Below, one piece after another: positions 17,726 through 27,062 of a stretch of DNA of 64,000 nt. Under the pieces are notes generated by a model. The model had not been told where the DNA came from. It saw nothing but the letters and a program-made list of their open reading frames with translations, and did not search any database. A program made the position numbers and the translations under genes. Source of the stretch: an uncultured Gemmiger sp. Lineage in GTDB: Bacteria > Bacillota > Clostridia > Oscillospirales > Ruminococcaceae. The stretch is taken from positions 1-64,000 of the forward strand of contig CANRCB010000004.1 in assembly GCA_947629015.1 (NCBI GenBank), in the 5' to 3' direction. The first letter of the stretch is position 1, and the number at the start of each line of letters is the position of its first letter.

Positions 17726-18774
17726 AACAACAGGACATCGGTATCGACCTTGGCACCAGTTCCATCGTCATCGCCACGCAGGAGAAGGGCATCGTGCTCT
17801 GCCAGCCCAGCGTCGGCGCGGTGGATACCCGCACCGGCAGCGTCATCGCGGTGGGGGAGAAGGCCCTGCGCATGACGGGGCGCGCGCCCGGCTACATCGA
17901 AGTAATCCGCCCTTTGCGCGACGGTGTCATCCAGGACCAGCGCATGACGCATGAGCTTATTTTGCGCTTTGTCAACGAGGTGTGCCCCTCGCGCCTCATC
18001 AAGCCCCGTGTGGCGGTGTGCGTGCCGGCGGCCATCACCGGCGTCGAGGCGGACGCCGTCGTCGAAAGCGTGATGAGCGCCGGCGCCCGCAGCGTCTATC
18101 TGGTGGACGAGCCGGTGGCCGCGGCTATCGGCGCCGGGGTGGACATCCGCGCCCCGCGTGGGTGCATGGTCATCGACATCGGCGGCGGCTCCACCGACAT
18201 CGCCGTCATCAGCATGGGCGGCCGCGTCCGGGCCGCCGGCCTGCCGGTGGCGGGCAACGCCTTTGATACCTGCATCGCCCATTGGGTGCAGGAAAAATAT
18301 GCCCTCTCCATCGGCCCCGTCACGGCCGAGGCACTCAAAAAGCAGGTGGCCTGCTGCACCCGGACGGAATTCGAGGCCGTTTTGGAGGTCAAGGGCCATT
18401 CGTGGGAGAAAAACCTCCCCGCGCGCCAGCTCGTCTATACGCATGACCTGTACGAGCCGGTGCAGGAACTGGCCGGCCGCATCGCCGACGCGGCGCGCGG
18501 CGTGCTGGAAGCAACGCCCCCGGAGCTGGCCGCCGACATCGCGCGCGGGGGCATCCTGCTCACCGGCGGGGGCAGTATGCTGCGCGGCCTGGCCGGGTAT
18601 CTGGCCGGGGCGCTGCACGTGGACGTAGCCCTTGCGCCCGAGCCGCTGTACTGCGTGGCGCGCGGTACCGCCGCCAGCCTGACGATGGGCCGCGAGCTGG
18701 CCGCCGGTTTCCGGGACGCCACGCCCAAGGTCTGGCGCTCGGCCTTTGCCGAACAGCCGGAGCCTTTCAACTGA
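17722..18774 (+). CDS. mreB: MreB/Mbl-like actin homologue
   Basis: A 350-residue bacterial actin that polymerizes under the membrane and guides lateral cell-wall synthesis. Phosphate-1 motif GIDLGTSSIVIA is at residues 7-18, followed by PSVGAVDTRTG, AVGEKALRM, the phosphate-2 motif MVIDIGGGSTDIAVIS and the adenosine motif ILLTGGGSML. It is coupled by a 4-nt overlap to comFC and not accompanied by mreC/mreD, so it may be a second paralogue (Mbl or MreBH type). It is distinguished from DnaK and FtsA by length and by the absence of their insertions. Confidence 0.88.
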   Translation: MKQQDIGIDLGTSSIVIATQEKGIVLCQPSVGAVDTRTGSVIAVGEKALRMTGRAPGYIEVIRPLRDGVIQDQRMTHELILRFVNEVCPSRLIKPRVAVCVPAAITGVEADAVVESVMSAGARSVYLVDEPVAAAIGAGVDIRAPRGCMVIDIGGGSTDIAVISMGGRVRAAGLPVAGNAFDTCIAHWVQEKYALSIGPVTAEALKKQVACCTRTEFEAVLEVKGHSWEKNLPARQLVYTHDLYEPVQELAGRIADAARGVLEATPPELAADIARGGILLTGGGSMLRGLAGYLAGALHVDVALAPEPLYCVARGTAASLTMGRELAAGFRDATPKVWRSAFAEQPEPFN

Positions 18775-18792
18775 AAAAGCGAGGTGCGCGTT

Positions 18793-19281
18793 ATGCCGAT
18801 ACAGGTGCGGAACTTCCGCCCCGGGAACATCCCGGCCATGGCCGATATCTGGAACGAGGTCGTACGGGAGGGCGTCGCCTTCCCGCAGGAGCAGACGCTC
18901 GATACGGCCGCGGCCACGGCGTTTTTCGCCGCGCAGACCTTCTGCGGTGTGGCACAGGATGAGGCCGGCGCCGTTGTGGGGCTGTACATCCTGCACCCCA
19001 ACAATGTGGGGCGCTGCGGGCACATCGCCAACGCCAGCTATGCCGTGGCCAAAGCCCGGCGTGGGGAGCACATCGGGGAGCAGCTCGTGCGCCACAGCCT
19101 TGCGCAGGCAAAAGCCTGCGGGTTCGGCGTGCTGCAATTCAACGCCGTGGTGGCCACGAACGTCCACGCGCGGCACCTGTATGAGCGGCTGGGCTTTGTA
19201 CAGCTGGGCACCATCCCAAAGGGTTTCCGCCTGCCGGACGGCCGCTATGCGGACATCTGCCCCTACTACCACGCCCTGTGA
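18793..19281 (+). CDS. GNAT family N-acetyltransferase
   Basis: A 162-residue single-domain acetyl-CoA-dependent acetyltransferase. VRNFRPGNIPAMADIWNEV at the N-terminus and the acetyl-CoA loop AKARRGEHIGEQLVRHSL (around residues 90-107) followed by NVHARHLYERLGF are typical. The substrate is unknown. The ATG at 18793 is 6 nt after GAGGTG; a GTG nine bases earlier overlaps that ribosome-binding site and is less likely. It lies 18 nt after mreB in the same direction. Confidence 0.85.
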   Translation: MPIQVRNFRPGNIPAMADIWNEVVREGVAFPQEQTLDTAAATAFFAAQTFCGVAQDEAGAVVGLYILHPNNVGRCGHIANASYAVAKARRGEHIGEQLVRHSLAQAKACGFGVLQFNAVVATNVHARHLYERLGFVQLGTIPKGFRLPDGRYADICPYYHAL

Positions 19282-19335
19282 GCGGGGCCGGCCCGCGGAC
19301 CGAAACGCACAAATCCACAAGAAAGAGGGACACAT

Positions 19336-21894
19336 ATGCCCGCCTCCCGACCCGAACTGACACAGGAATTCCTTGCCCTGCGTGACCGCTACATCGAAAG
19401 CTGCTTTGCCGGTTTGAACGGCAAACAGCGCGAGGCGGTATTTGCCACCGAGGGCCCGCTGCTGATTTTGGCGGGCGCCGGCTCCGGCAAGACGACGGTG
19501 CTCGTCAACCGCATCGCGAACCTCATCCGCTTTGGCTGCGCGCACGGCAGCGCCGAGCTTTGCCGCCCCGTGGCCGAGGCCGACCTTACCGCGTTGCGCA
19601 CCGTGATGATGTGCGGCGGGATGCCGGACCGGGAACTTGCAGGCCTGCTGGCCGTGCGTCCGGTGCGGCCGTGGAACATTCTGGCCATCACCTTCACGAA
19701 CAAGGCGGCGGGGGAGCTCAAGGAGCGCCTGCGCGCCATGCTGGGCGAGACGATGGGCGCCGACGTGCACGCCTCCACCTTCCATTCGGCCTGTGTGCGC
19801 ATCCTGCGCCGCGAGGCGGAGCGCATCGGCTACCCCAAAAGTTTTACCATCTATGACGCCGACGACCAGCAGCGCGTCGTCAAGCAGCTGTACAAGGACC
19901 TTCTCATCGACGATAAATTCCTGCCGCCCAAATCGGCGCTGGCGCAGATCAGCCGCTATAAGGACCAGCTGCTCACCGCGGAGGAGGTCGCCGCACAGCC
20001 GCCCAAGGATGTCAAGGGCGCGCTCGTCGCCAAGGTCTACACCGCCTACGCGCAGCGGCTGCGCCAGGCCGGCGCCATGGATTTTGACGACCTCATCCTG
20101 CACACCGTGCTCCTGCTGCAAAAGGACGCCGAGGCCCGCGGGTATTATCAGGAAAAATTCCACTATGTGCTCGTGGATGAATACCAGGATACCAGCGTCG
20201 CGCAGTTCCACCTTGTGCGCCTGCTTTCCGGCGGGGGGAACAACGTCTGCGTGGTGGGGGACGACGACCAGTCCATCTACCGCTTCCGCGGCGCCACCAT
20301 TGAGAATATTTTGAACTTTGAGCAGGCGTTTGCCGGCGCGCGGGTCATCCGGCTGGAGCAGAACTACCGCTCCACCGGCAACATCCTGGATGCCGCCAAC
20401 AGCGTCATCCGCAACAACAACGGCCGCAAGGGCAAAACGCTGTGGACAAAAAACGATGTGGGCGCCAAGGTGCACCACTACCTTGCCGCCGGCGAGCAGG
20501 ACGAAGCCAGCCACATCGCCGAGGTCATCGGCAGCCACCTCAAGCAGGGCGCGCACCTGCGCGACCACGCCGTGCTCTACCGCATGAACGCCCAGTCCAG
20601 CCCCATCGAGGCGTATTTTGCCCGCGCCGGCATCCCGTACCGCATCATCGGCGGCCAGCGCTTTTTTGAGCGCAAGGAGGTCAAGGACATCAACGCCTAC
20701 CTTGCCGTCATCTCCAACCGGCACGACGATGTCCGCCTGCGGCGCATCATCAACGAGCCGGCGCGCAAGATCGGCGCCACGACGCTGGACAAGGTCGGCG
20801 AATTGGCCGCCGCGCGGGGCGTACCGATGCTGGATATCATCCAAAACGCCGCGCGGTATCCCGAGCTTGGCCGCGCCGCCGCGGCGCTGGGCGCGTTTTA
20901 CGCCCTGTATGAGCGGCTGTGCCAGGCCGCCGCCGCGCTGCCGCTGGAGCGCCTTGTGCCGGAGGTGATGGAGCTGACCGGCTATGAGGCGATGCTCAAG
21001 GCCCAGGGCGAGGAAGGCGAGACCCGCCTTGAGAACCTTGGCCAGCTGACCAACGCCGTCAAGACTTACGCCGACCAAAACGGGGAGGACGCCACCCTCG
21101 CCGGCTTCCTGGAGGAGGTCGCCCTCATCTCCGACATCGACAGCTACGACGAAAACGCCGACAACGTCACCCTGATGACGATGCATTCCGCCAAGGGGCT
21201 GGAATTCCCGTATGTGTTCATCGTCGGCATGGAGGAAGGGGTTTTCCCCGGCGAGCTTTCGCGCTATAATGAGGAGGATATGGAGGAGGAGCGCCGCCTA
21301 TGCTACGTGGGCATCACCCGCGCCAAAAAGGAACTGTATCTGTCCTCGGCGCGCCAGCGCATGATCTTTGGCCAGACGCGCCGCAACCCGCCCTCCTGCT
21401 TTTTGGAGGAGATCGCCCCGGATCTGATGGAGATGTCCGAAAGCCCGGAGCTTGACGCCGGCGCCGGGTTCGGCATCTACAGCACGACGGTGCCGGGCGG
21501 GCGAAGCGGGTATTCCGGCGCTTCGCGCGGGTACCTGAACGCCGAATACAACCGCGGCTGGGCCACCGGGCGCAGCGGCTTTGCCTCGGGCGGGCACGAA
21601 AGCCCCAACCGGCCCGGCGGGCGGCACAGCCCGCCGTTCGGCCACGGGCCCGCCGTGCCGGCCGGGGCGGGCAGCGCCACGCTGGCCGCGATGCAGGCGC
21701 AGGCCGCGCCCAAAAAGCAGAAGGCCGCCGCCTTTGCCCCCGGCGACATCGTGGAACACAAGGTGTTTGGCCGCGGGGTCGTGCGCAAGTCCACCCCCAT
21801 AGCGGGGGATTGCATCGTTGAGATAGAATTTGAGCGCGTGGGCGTCAAAAAGACCATGGCCAACTACGCGCCGCTGACCAAGATAGAACCGTAA
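19336..21894 (+). CDS. pcrA: ATP-dependent DNA helicase PcrA/UvrD
   Basis: SF1A 3'-5' helicase acting in nucleotide excision repair and in removing recombinase from DNA. The 852-residue protein is longer than typical PcrA (~740). Motif I GAGSGKTT is near residues 47-54, then ITFTNKAAGELKERL, DEYQDTSVAQ, GDDDQSIYRFRGA and VTLMTMHSAKGLEF. An extra stretch of about 45 residues lies between motif I and motif Ia (roughly residues 65-112), and a ~130-residue Gly/Pro/Ala-rich linker separates the helicase core from a C-terminal Tudor-like domain (DIVEHKVFGRGVV). The ATG follows GAAAGAGGG. Confidence 0.95.
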   Translation: MPASRPELTQEFLALRDRYIESCFAGLNGKQREAVFATEGPLLILAGAGSGKTTVLVNRIANLIRFGCAHGSAELCRPVAEADLTALRTVMMCGGMPDRELAGLLAVRPVRPWNILAITFTNKAAGELKERLRAMLGETMGADVHASTFHSACVRILRREAERIGYPKSFTIYDADDQQRVVKQLYKDLLIDDKFLPPKSALAQISRYKDQLLTAEEVAAQPPKDVKGALVAKVYTAYAQRLRQAGAMDFDDLILHTVLLLQKDAEARGYYQEKFHYVLVDEYQDTSVAQFHLVRLLSGGGNNVCVVGDDDQSIYRFRGATIENILNFEQAFAGARVIRLEQNYRSTGNILDAANSVIRNNNGRKGKTLWTKNDVGAKVHHYLAAGEQDEASHIAEVIGSHLKQGAHLRDHAVLYRMNAQSSPIEAYFARAGIPYRIIGGQRFFERKEVKDINAYLAVISNRHDDVRLRRIINEPARKIGATTLDKVGELAAARGVPMLDIIQNAARYPELGRAAAALGAFYALYERLCQAAAALPLERLVPEVMELTGYEAMLKAQGEEGETRLENLGQLTNAVKTYADQNGEDATLAGFLEEVALISDIDSYDENADNVTLMTMHSAKGLEFPYVFIVGMEEGVFPGELSRYNEEDMEEERRLCYVGITRAKKELYLSSARQRMIFGQTRRNPPSCFLEEIAPDLMEMSESPELDAGAGFGIYSTTVPGGRSGYSGASRGYLNAEYNRGWATGRSGFASGGHESPNRPGGRHSPPFGHGPAVPAGAGSATLAAMQAQAAPKKQKAAAFAPGDIVEHKVFGRGVVRKSTPIAGDCIVEIEFERVGVKKTMANYAPLTKIEP

Positions 21895-21909
21895 AGGGAG
21901 GTACCGCCC

Positions 21910-22692
21910 ATGCTCGTCACGCTGCTCGCCCACACCAATGACCCGGAAAAGACCGTCGCCGCGGCGGCCAAGCTGTGCTATTCCGACGCGCACATCGCTA
22001 CCCTGCTCGACGGCCTGACCCCCGAAAAGACCGCCGCCTTTTTGCAGACCCTCTCGGACATGGGCCATGCCTCGCCCATCGAGCACGCCAGCTTCACCTT
22101 TGGCATCGAGGGCGTCTCCCGCACCTTTTTGGCGCAGGTCACGCGGCACCGCATCGCCTCCTTCAGCGTGCAGAGCCAGCGTTATGTGCGGCTGGAGGAT
22201 TTCCGCTACGTCATCCCGCCGGAGGTAGAGGCCATCCCGGCGGCAAAAGCCAAATTCATCGAGACGATGGACGCCGACGCCGCCAGGTATCTGGAACTCG
22301 TCAAGGCGCTGGAGGAGACGCACACCAAAGCCCTGATGGCCGGCGGCATGGAGGAAAAGGCCGCCCGCCGCGCCGCCGCCAAAAAGGCCAACGAGGACGC
22401 GCGCTTTGTGCTGCCCAACGCCTGCGAGACCAAGATGGTGCTCACGATGAACTGCCGCAGCCTGCTCAACTTCTTCAACCTGCGCTGCTGTGAGCGTGCC
22501 CAATGGGAGATACGCGCCGTGGCGGACGAGATGCTGCGCCTTGTGCTGCCGCTGGCGCCGCACATCTTTGCCGCCGCCGGCCCGCGCTGCCTCACCGGCC
22601 CCTGCCCCGAGGGCAAAATGTGCTGCGGCAAACAGAAGGCCGTGCGGGACAAATACGCCGCCTTGAAGGAAGGGGCCGCGCAGAATGGGTAA
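21910..22692 (+). CDS. thyX: Flavin-dependent thymidylate synthase ThyX
   Basis: Makes dTMP from dUMP with methylene-tetrahydrofolate and reduced FAD. The 260-residue protein carries the ThyX motif RHRIASFSVQSQRY from residue 79, in the RHRxxSxxxxSxR form. It contains MNCRSLLNFFNLRCCERAQWE, typical of clostridial ThyX. The ATG follows AAAGGGAGG. It overlaps by 8 nt with the thymidylate kinase gene, so the two consecutive steps of dTTP synthesis are made together. Confidence 0.96.
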   Translation: MLVTLLAHTNDPEKTVAAAAKLCYSDAHIATLLDGLTPEKTAAFLQTLSDMGHASPIEHASFTFGIEGVSRTFLAQVTRHRIASFSVQSQRYVRLEDFRYVIPPEVEAIPAAKAKFIETMDADAARYLELVKALEETHTKALMAGGMEEKAARRAAAKKANEDARFVLPNACETKMVLTMNCRSLLNFFNLRCCERAQWEIRAVADEMLRLVLPLAPHIFAAAGPRCLTGPCPEGKMCCGKQKAVRDKYAALKEGAAQNG

Positions 22693-23359
22693 ACTGATCA
22701 TATTGGAGGGGCTGGACGGTTCCGGCAAGGCCACGCAGGCAAAGCTGCTGACCGAAGCCCTCACCGCGCAGGGCAGGCGGGTGCGGGGCATCACCTTCCC
22801 CAATTATGAGAGTGATTCCTCCGCGCTCGTCAAAATGTACCTGCGCGGGGATTTCGGCCAAAAGCCGGACGACGTCAACGCCTACGCGGCCAGCGCCTTC
22901 TATGCCGTTGATCGTTACGCCGGCTGTAAGGCGGATTGGGGGGCCTTTTACGATGCCGGCGGCCTGCTCGTCGCCGACCGGTACACCACCTCCAACGCCG
23001 TGCACCAGTGCGCCAAATGCCCGCCGCAGGAATGGGATGCCTACCTTGCCTGGCTCTTTGATTTTGAGTACCGCAAACTCGGCCTGCCGGCGCCGGACGC
23101 CGTAATCTACCTCGCGGTCGACCCCGAAGTCTCCCAGCAGTTGATGACGGCGCGCTACCGCGGCGACGAGAGCAAAAAGGACATCCAGGAAAAAGACACC
23201 GCTTACCTGGCCCGCGCCCGCGCCGCGGCGGAATACTGCGCCAAAGCCCTCGGCTGGCGGCGCATCGAGTGCACCAAAAGCGAAAGCAATGTAAAAACCA
23301 TGCGCACGGTGCAGGATATCCACGCCGAAGTACTTGCACATTTGGCCGATATCCTGTAA
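22685..23359 (+). CDS. tmk: Thymidylate kinase
   Basis: Phosphorylates dTMP to dTDP. The 224-residue protein has P-loop LEGLDGSGKATQ at residues 6-17 and the DRYTTSNAVHQ segment corresponding to the DRY motif. It is slightly longer than most Tmk (~210). The GSGKAT form, in place of GAGKST, is seen in a clostridial Tmk subgroup. The ATG is inside thyX (8-nt overlap) with GGAAGGGGC upstream. The pairing of ThyX with Tmk supports both calls. Confidence 0.92.
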   Translation: MGKLIILEGLDGSGKATQAKLLTEALTAQGRRVRGITFPNYESDSSALVKMYLRGDFGQKPDDVNAYAASAFYAVDRYAGCKADWGAFYDAGGLLVADRYTTSNAVHQCAKCPPQEWDAYLAWLFDFEYRKLGLPAPDAVIYLAVDPEVSQQLMTARYRGDESKKDIQEKDTAYLARARAAAEYCAKALGWRRIECTKSESNVKTMRTVQDIHAEVLAHLADIL

Positions 23360-23399
23360 AATCAGGTTGTGACAGCCCGGACCGACAGGGGGTGTGCCC

Positions 23400-24218
23400 A
23401 TGCTGCGCAGAGCCCAGGCAGAAGATTTGGCCCGCATCGCGCAGCTGCGCGCCGCCGCCCGCCGGGAAACCCCGGAACAGGCTGCGGCGTGGGCGCGGGA
23501 TGTCATCGGGTATAAGGATCTGCTCGTCCTGCAGCAGGCTCCGCCCGCCATCGATGTGGTGCTGGCGCTCGTGCCGGTGTACAGCGGCACAAGGCGCGGG
23601 GTTTGGCTCGCGGGGGCGTATGCCGCCCCGCAGGCGGACGCCGCGGCCGCACGCAATTTTGCCGATGCGGCCCTGCGCGCCTGCGCGGCACGCGGGTACA
23701 CGTTCGCCGTAGCGGCACCGCCGGGCGCCGCCGCCAGGCAGCAATATGCGGAGCTGGGGTTCCGGCCGGCGTTCGCGCTGCGGCGTATGGAGCGCGTTAT
23801 CCCGCAAAATTTGTGGGCGCAGGCGGAGTTCGATACCGTCACGGTGCGCCGCCTGCAGGAGCTGCGGCTGCATTACCGCCCCGGCAGCGTCGTCTTTCCG
23901 GAAAAGACCATGGCCGGCATCCTGCACCGGCTGTACGCAAGCGGGCTGACCATCGTCAGCACCCCGCGCGCCTACGGGCTGTTTTATACCGCCGCGGAGC
24001 AGATGCGCTTTGTGGAATTGCAGGCCGATAACGACCACAGCGCCGATATCCTGCTGCAAGCCGCGCGCAACCACACCGGCCTTACGGCCGCCACGCTTTT
24101 CTTGGCCGAAACGCAAAGTTTGTATCTGGGGCAGGGCAAACGCTGCCCGTACGGTATGCTGCGCCCGCTGGCAAAACCGTTTTCCACCGCAGAGATGTAT
24201 TTCCGTGCGCTGCTGTAG
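23400..24218 (+). CDS. GNAT acetyltransferase with C-terminal extension
   Basis: A 272-residue protein. The first ~125 residues form a GNAT domain: LRRAQAEDLARIAQLRAAAR at the N-terminus and AAPPGAAARQQYAELGFRPAF near 104-124 as the acetyl-CoA/alpha-4 region. The last ~145 residues are a second alpha/beta domain, possibly a degenerate GNAT repeat, with TAATLFLAETQSLYLGQGKRCPYGM near the end. Substrate unknown. AGGGGGT lies 6 nt before the ATG at 23400; a GTG two codons earlier is possible. It follows tmk by 40 nt and precedes mltG. Confidence 0.75.
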   Translation: MLRRAQAEDLARIAQLRAAARRETPEQAAAWARDVIGYKDLLVLQQAPPAIDVVLALVPVYSGTRRGVWLAGAYAAPQADAAAARNFADAALRACAARGYTFAVAAPPGAAARQQYAELGFRPAFALRRMERVIPQNLWAQAEFDTVTVRRLQELRLHYRPGSVVFPEKTMAGILHRLYASGLTIVSTPRAYGLFYTAAEQMRFVELQADNDHSADILLQAARNHTGLTAATLFLAETQSLYLGQGKRCPYGMLRPLAKPFSTAEMYFRALL

Positions 24219-24269
24219 CGGCGGAGAAAACCAAAGTCCGCCCCGGCACCGGGGCAAAAGGAGCAAAGG

Positions 24270-25742
24270 ATGAGGATCAACCGTTTTGACGGTGCAGCGG
24301 CCAGCCAACCCGGCCAGCCGCAGCAGGCCCCGGCGCGCCCCGCGCAGCCCCGGCCGGAGGAAGGCCCCGAGATCCTGGCGCGCCGCCCGGCCGCCGGGCA
24401 GATGCGTACCGCGCCGCGCCCGGCACAGCCGCAGACGCCCGCACCCGTACCGGCTGCCCCGGCGGGGGAACCCCCAAAAGCTAAAAACCCCAAAAAAGAA
24501 AAGCCGTCCAAACCCAAAAAGGAAAAGCCCGCCAAGGCCCGCAGGGCGGCGGCGTATGAGGAGGAGGACGACGAGCCCGGCACCTACCGCCGTCCGCGCT
24601 GGCATCTGCCGCTGGGCTGCCTTTTCTTCCTTGCGTTTATCGCGCTCATCCTGCTTGGCGGCAGGGAGATCCTCGCTTTGTACGGCGAGGTCAACGGTGC
24701 GCAGGAGCTCAGCCAGGAGGTCGGCTTCAAGGTCGACCAGGGCGCGACCGTCACCACCATCGCCCAGCAGCTGGAGGATGAGGGGCTTATCGAGCATGGA
24801 TGGCTGTTCCGCTACTATGCCCAGTACAGCGGCAAGAGCACCACGCTGCAATACGGCACGCATATGCTGCGGGCGGGCATGTCTTACAACGATATCCTCA
24901 AATCCCTGGCCGAGCAGGTCGAGCGGCGCGCCACCGTCACGCTGACCTTCCCCGAAGGCTCCACCGCGGTGGCCATCGCCCAGCAGCTGGCGGACAACGG
25001 CCTGTGCACGGTGGAGGAATTCCTCGCCTGCGCCGACGGCACCGACGGCACCGATTGGAGCAAATACGATTTCTGGGCCCAGATCCCCGACAACCCCGGC
25101 CGCCTGCTCAAGTGCGAGGGGTATCTGTTCCCCAACACCTATGAGTTCTACACCGACGAGGACGTCGATTATTATGTGGACGTCTTCTACGGGGAGTTCG
25201 CGCGCCAGACCGCCGACCTGAACGCGCAGATCTCCGCCAGCGGCATGACGCTGGACCAGGCCGTCATCCTCGCGAGCTTCATCCAGGAGGAGGCCGGCTT
25301 TACCGAAGGCGAGGAGGCGCTGCTCAACAACCAGCGTGTGGCCGCCTGCTTCTACAACCGCCTCAACTCCACCGACCCGCTGTGGAGCGCCCACCGGCTG
25401 GAATCCAACGCCAGCAGCTATATCACGCGGGACGAGGAGAACAACTATCTCTGGAACTCGCCCATGGCCACCTATATGGGTTGGCGGGACGCCGGCGCCA
25501 TCCCCGAGGAGGTGCTGGCCGCCTACGACACCTACCGCATCAGCGGGCTGCCGGCGGGCGCCATCACCAACCCCGGGCGCGTTGCCATCGAGGCCGCGCT
25601 CACCCCGGATGCGCAGTACGTCAGCGAGGGGTACTACTTCTTTGTGACCGGCCACCCGGGCACCGACGTCGCCGGGCAGTATTTCTTCGCCAAGACGGCC
25701 GACGAGCACGTCGCCAACGTGCAAAAGGCCGGCTGGGGCTGA
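24270..25742 (+). CDS. mltG: Endolytic murein transglycosylase MltG (YceG-like)
   Basis: Cleaves nascent glycan strands at the membrane and sets their length. The 490-residue protein begins with a ~110-residue cytoplasmic tail rich in Pro, Ala, Gln and Lys (repeated KKEKP-type motifs), then one transmembrane helix (LGCLFFLAFIALILL, about residues 115-130). A LysM-like region follows, and then the YceG catalytic domain with the Glu in ILASFIQEEAGF and the segment NPGRVAIEAALTP. The long disordered cytoplasmic tail is beyond the usual length and could be an interaction site. The U32 peptidase gene follows, as in the B. subtilis yrrL region. Confidence 0.93.
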   Translation: MRINRFDGAAASQPGQPQQAPARPAQPRPEEGPEILARRPAAGQMRTAPRPAQPQTPAPVPAAPAGEPPKAKNPKKEKPSKPKKEKPAKARRAAAYEEEDDEPGTYRRPRWHLPLGCLFFLAFIALILLGGREILALYGEVNGAQELSQEVGFKVDQGATVTTIAQQLEDEGLIEHGWLFRYYAQYSGKSTTLQYGTHMLRAGMSYNDILKSLAEQVERRATVTLTFPEGSTAVAIAQQLADNGLCTVEEFLACADGTDGTDWSKYDFWAQIPDNPGRLLKCEGYLFPNTYEFYTDEDVDYYVDVFYGEFARQTADLNAQISASGMTLDQAVILASFIQEEAGFTEGEEALLNNQRVAACFYNRLNSTDPLWSAHRLESNASSYITRDEENNYLWNSPMATYMGWRDAGAIPEEVLAAYDTYRISGLPAGAITNPGRVAIEAALTPDAQYVSEGYYFFVTGHPGTDVAGQYFFAKTADEHVANVQKAGWG

Positions 25743-25760
25743 GCCCCGCCCGAAACCCCG

Positions 25761-25790
25761 CTGCGGCCCCGCACAGGGGCCGCAGCTTTA
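25761..25790 (+). terminator. Probable terminator after mltG
   Basis: Stem CTGCGGCCCC/GGGGCCGCAG (25761-25770 with 25776-25785) followed by a short CTTTA. The T-run is weak, so partial read-through is likely. Confidence 0.55.
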
Positions 25791-25815
25791 TCCCACCGCA
25801 AAGGAGGCCGCGCCC

Positions 25816-27060
25816 ATGCTTGCGCGCCCGGAACTGTTGAGCCCCGCCGGCAGCCTAGAAACGCTCAAATATGCCGTGCTGTTCGGCGCCGATGCCGTGT
25901 ACTGCGCGCTGCCAAGGTTCGGTATGCGGGCGGCGCCGGTCAATTTTACGCCGCAGGAACTGGCCGAGGGGTGTATTTTTGCCCACGCGCGCGGCAAAAA
26001 GGTCTATCTGACGCTCAACACCCTGCCCACCAACGACGAGCTTGCCGAGCTGCCGCAGGCCATGCGGGATGCCGCCGCGGCCGGGGTGGACGCCTTCATC
26101 ATCGCCGACCTCGGCGTGCTGGCGCTGGCCAAAAAGCACACACCGCAGATGGAGGTGCATTTTTCCACCCAGGCCGGCATCGCGAACTACGCGGCCGCGG
26201 CCGCCGCGTATGAGATGGGCGTCAAGCGCGTGGTGCTGGCGCGGGAACTGAGCCTTGTCGAGATCGCAAAGATACGGGACCGCTGCCCGCCGGAGCTGGA
26301 GCTTGAGGCGTTCGTGCACGGCGCCATGTGCATGAGCGTTTCCGGCCGGTGCCTGCTCTCCAGCTACCTGACGGGGCGCAGCGGCAACCGGGGCGAATGT
26401 GCGCAGCCCTGCCGCTGGAAATACCAATTGCTGGAGGAAAAGCGCCCCGGGCAGTATATGGAGATCGGGGAGGACGAGGGCGGCAGCTACATCCTCAACG
26501 CGAACGACCTGTGCACCGTGCCCTTTATCGACCTTATCTGCAAAGCGGGGGTGGACAGCCTCAAGATCGAGGGCCGCGCCAAGACCTTTTACTACGTCGC
26601 CTCGGTCACAAGCGCCTACCGCCGCGCGCTGGACGCATATCTGCGGGATCCCGCGGCGGAAGAATTCAATTTGCCGGATGACGTTATCGACGAGCTCAAC
26701 AAGACCAGCCACCGCCACTATTCCCCGGGGTTTTACTTTGGCCGCGGACAGGCGTTGCAGACGCCCAGCCACAGCTATGTGCGCGAGTGGGAGTTTTTGG
26801 GCACCGTGGACGCCTGGCACAACGGCCAGGCAGACTGCACCCAGCGCAGCAAATTCACCCTGGGCGATACTATCGAGGCGCTGCAGCCCGACGGCAGTGT
26901 TGTGGAGTGGCGGCCGGAATGGCTCACCGACGCGGCGGGGCAGGGCATCGGTTCCACCCCGCACCCCATGATGCGCTACACCGTGCCCTGCGCGCGGGAA
27001 CTCATGCCGTACAGCCTTTTGCGTATGCGCAGGCACACCGGCCCGGGAAAGGAGGGATAG
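25816..27060 (+). CDS. U32 family peptidase / tRNA-hydroxylation-type protein (YrrO/TrhP-like)
   Basis: A 414-residue U32 protein. It starts RPELLSPAGSLETLKYAVLFGADAVYC and has the family signature VHGAMCMSVSGRCLLSSYL followed by NRGECAQPCRW; these cysteines probably bind an iron-sulfur cluster. The C-terminal ~80 residues form the small beta domain of the TrhP/YrrO subgroup. Members of this subgroup are known for prephenate-dependent hydroxylation of wobble uridine in tRNA; other U32 members are called collagenase-like proteases. The position after mltG matches yrrL-yrrN-yrrO in B. subtilis and favours the tRNA role. The ATG follows AAAGGAGG. Confidence 0.88.
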   Translation: MLARPELLSPAGSLETLKYAVLFGADAVYCALPRFGMRAAPVNFTPQELAEGCIFAHARGKKVYLTLNTLPTNDELAELPQAMRDAAAAGVDAFIIADLGVLALAKKHTPQMEVHFSTQAGIANYAAAAAAYEMGVKRVVLARELSLVEIAKIRDRCPPELELEAFVHGAMCMSVSGRCLLSSYLTGRSGNRGECAQPCRWKYQLLEEKRPGQYMEIGEDEGGSYILNANDLCTVPFIDLICKAGVDSLKIEGRAKTFYYVASVTSAYRRALDAYLRDPAAEEFNLPDDVIDELNKTSHRHYSPGFYFGRGQALQTPSHSYVREWEFLGTVDAWHNGQADCTQRSKFTLGDTIEALQPDGSVVEWRPEWLTDAAGQGIGSTPHPMMRYTVPCARELMPYSLLRMRRHTGPGKEG

Positions 27061-27062
27061 GG

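Noticed and set aside
17713-21186. A 1157-codon open frame on the minus strand
   Set aside because: It runs antisense to mreB, a GNAT gene and pcrA, which have clear motifs. The translation is low-complexity, rich in Gly, His and Val, as expected for a shadow frame in GC-rich DNA, and has no ribosome-binding site.
22875-25724. A 949-codon open frame on the minus strand
   Set aside because: It is antisense to tmk, a GNAT gene and mltG; the product has no recognisable domain and the frame follows the codon structure of the plus-strand genes.
26787-27062. Upstream extension of the DUF624-like gene into the U32 gene
   Set aside because: The extension overlaps 270 nt of a certain gene, while ATG 27063 has AAGGAGGG and gives a normal N-terminus.
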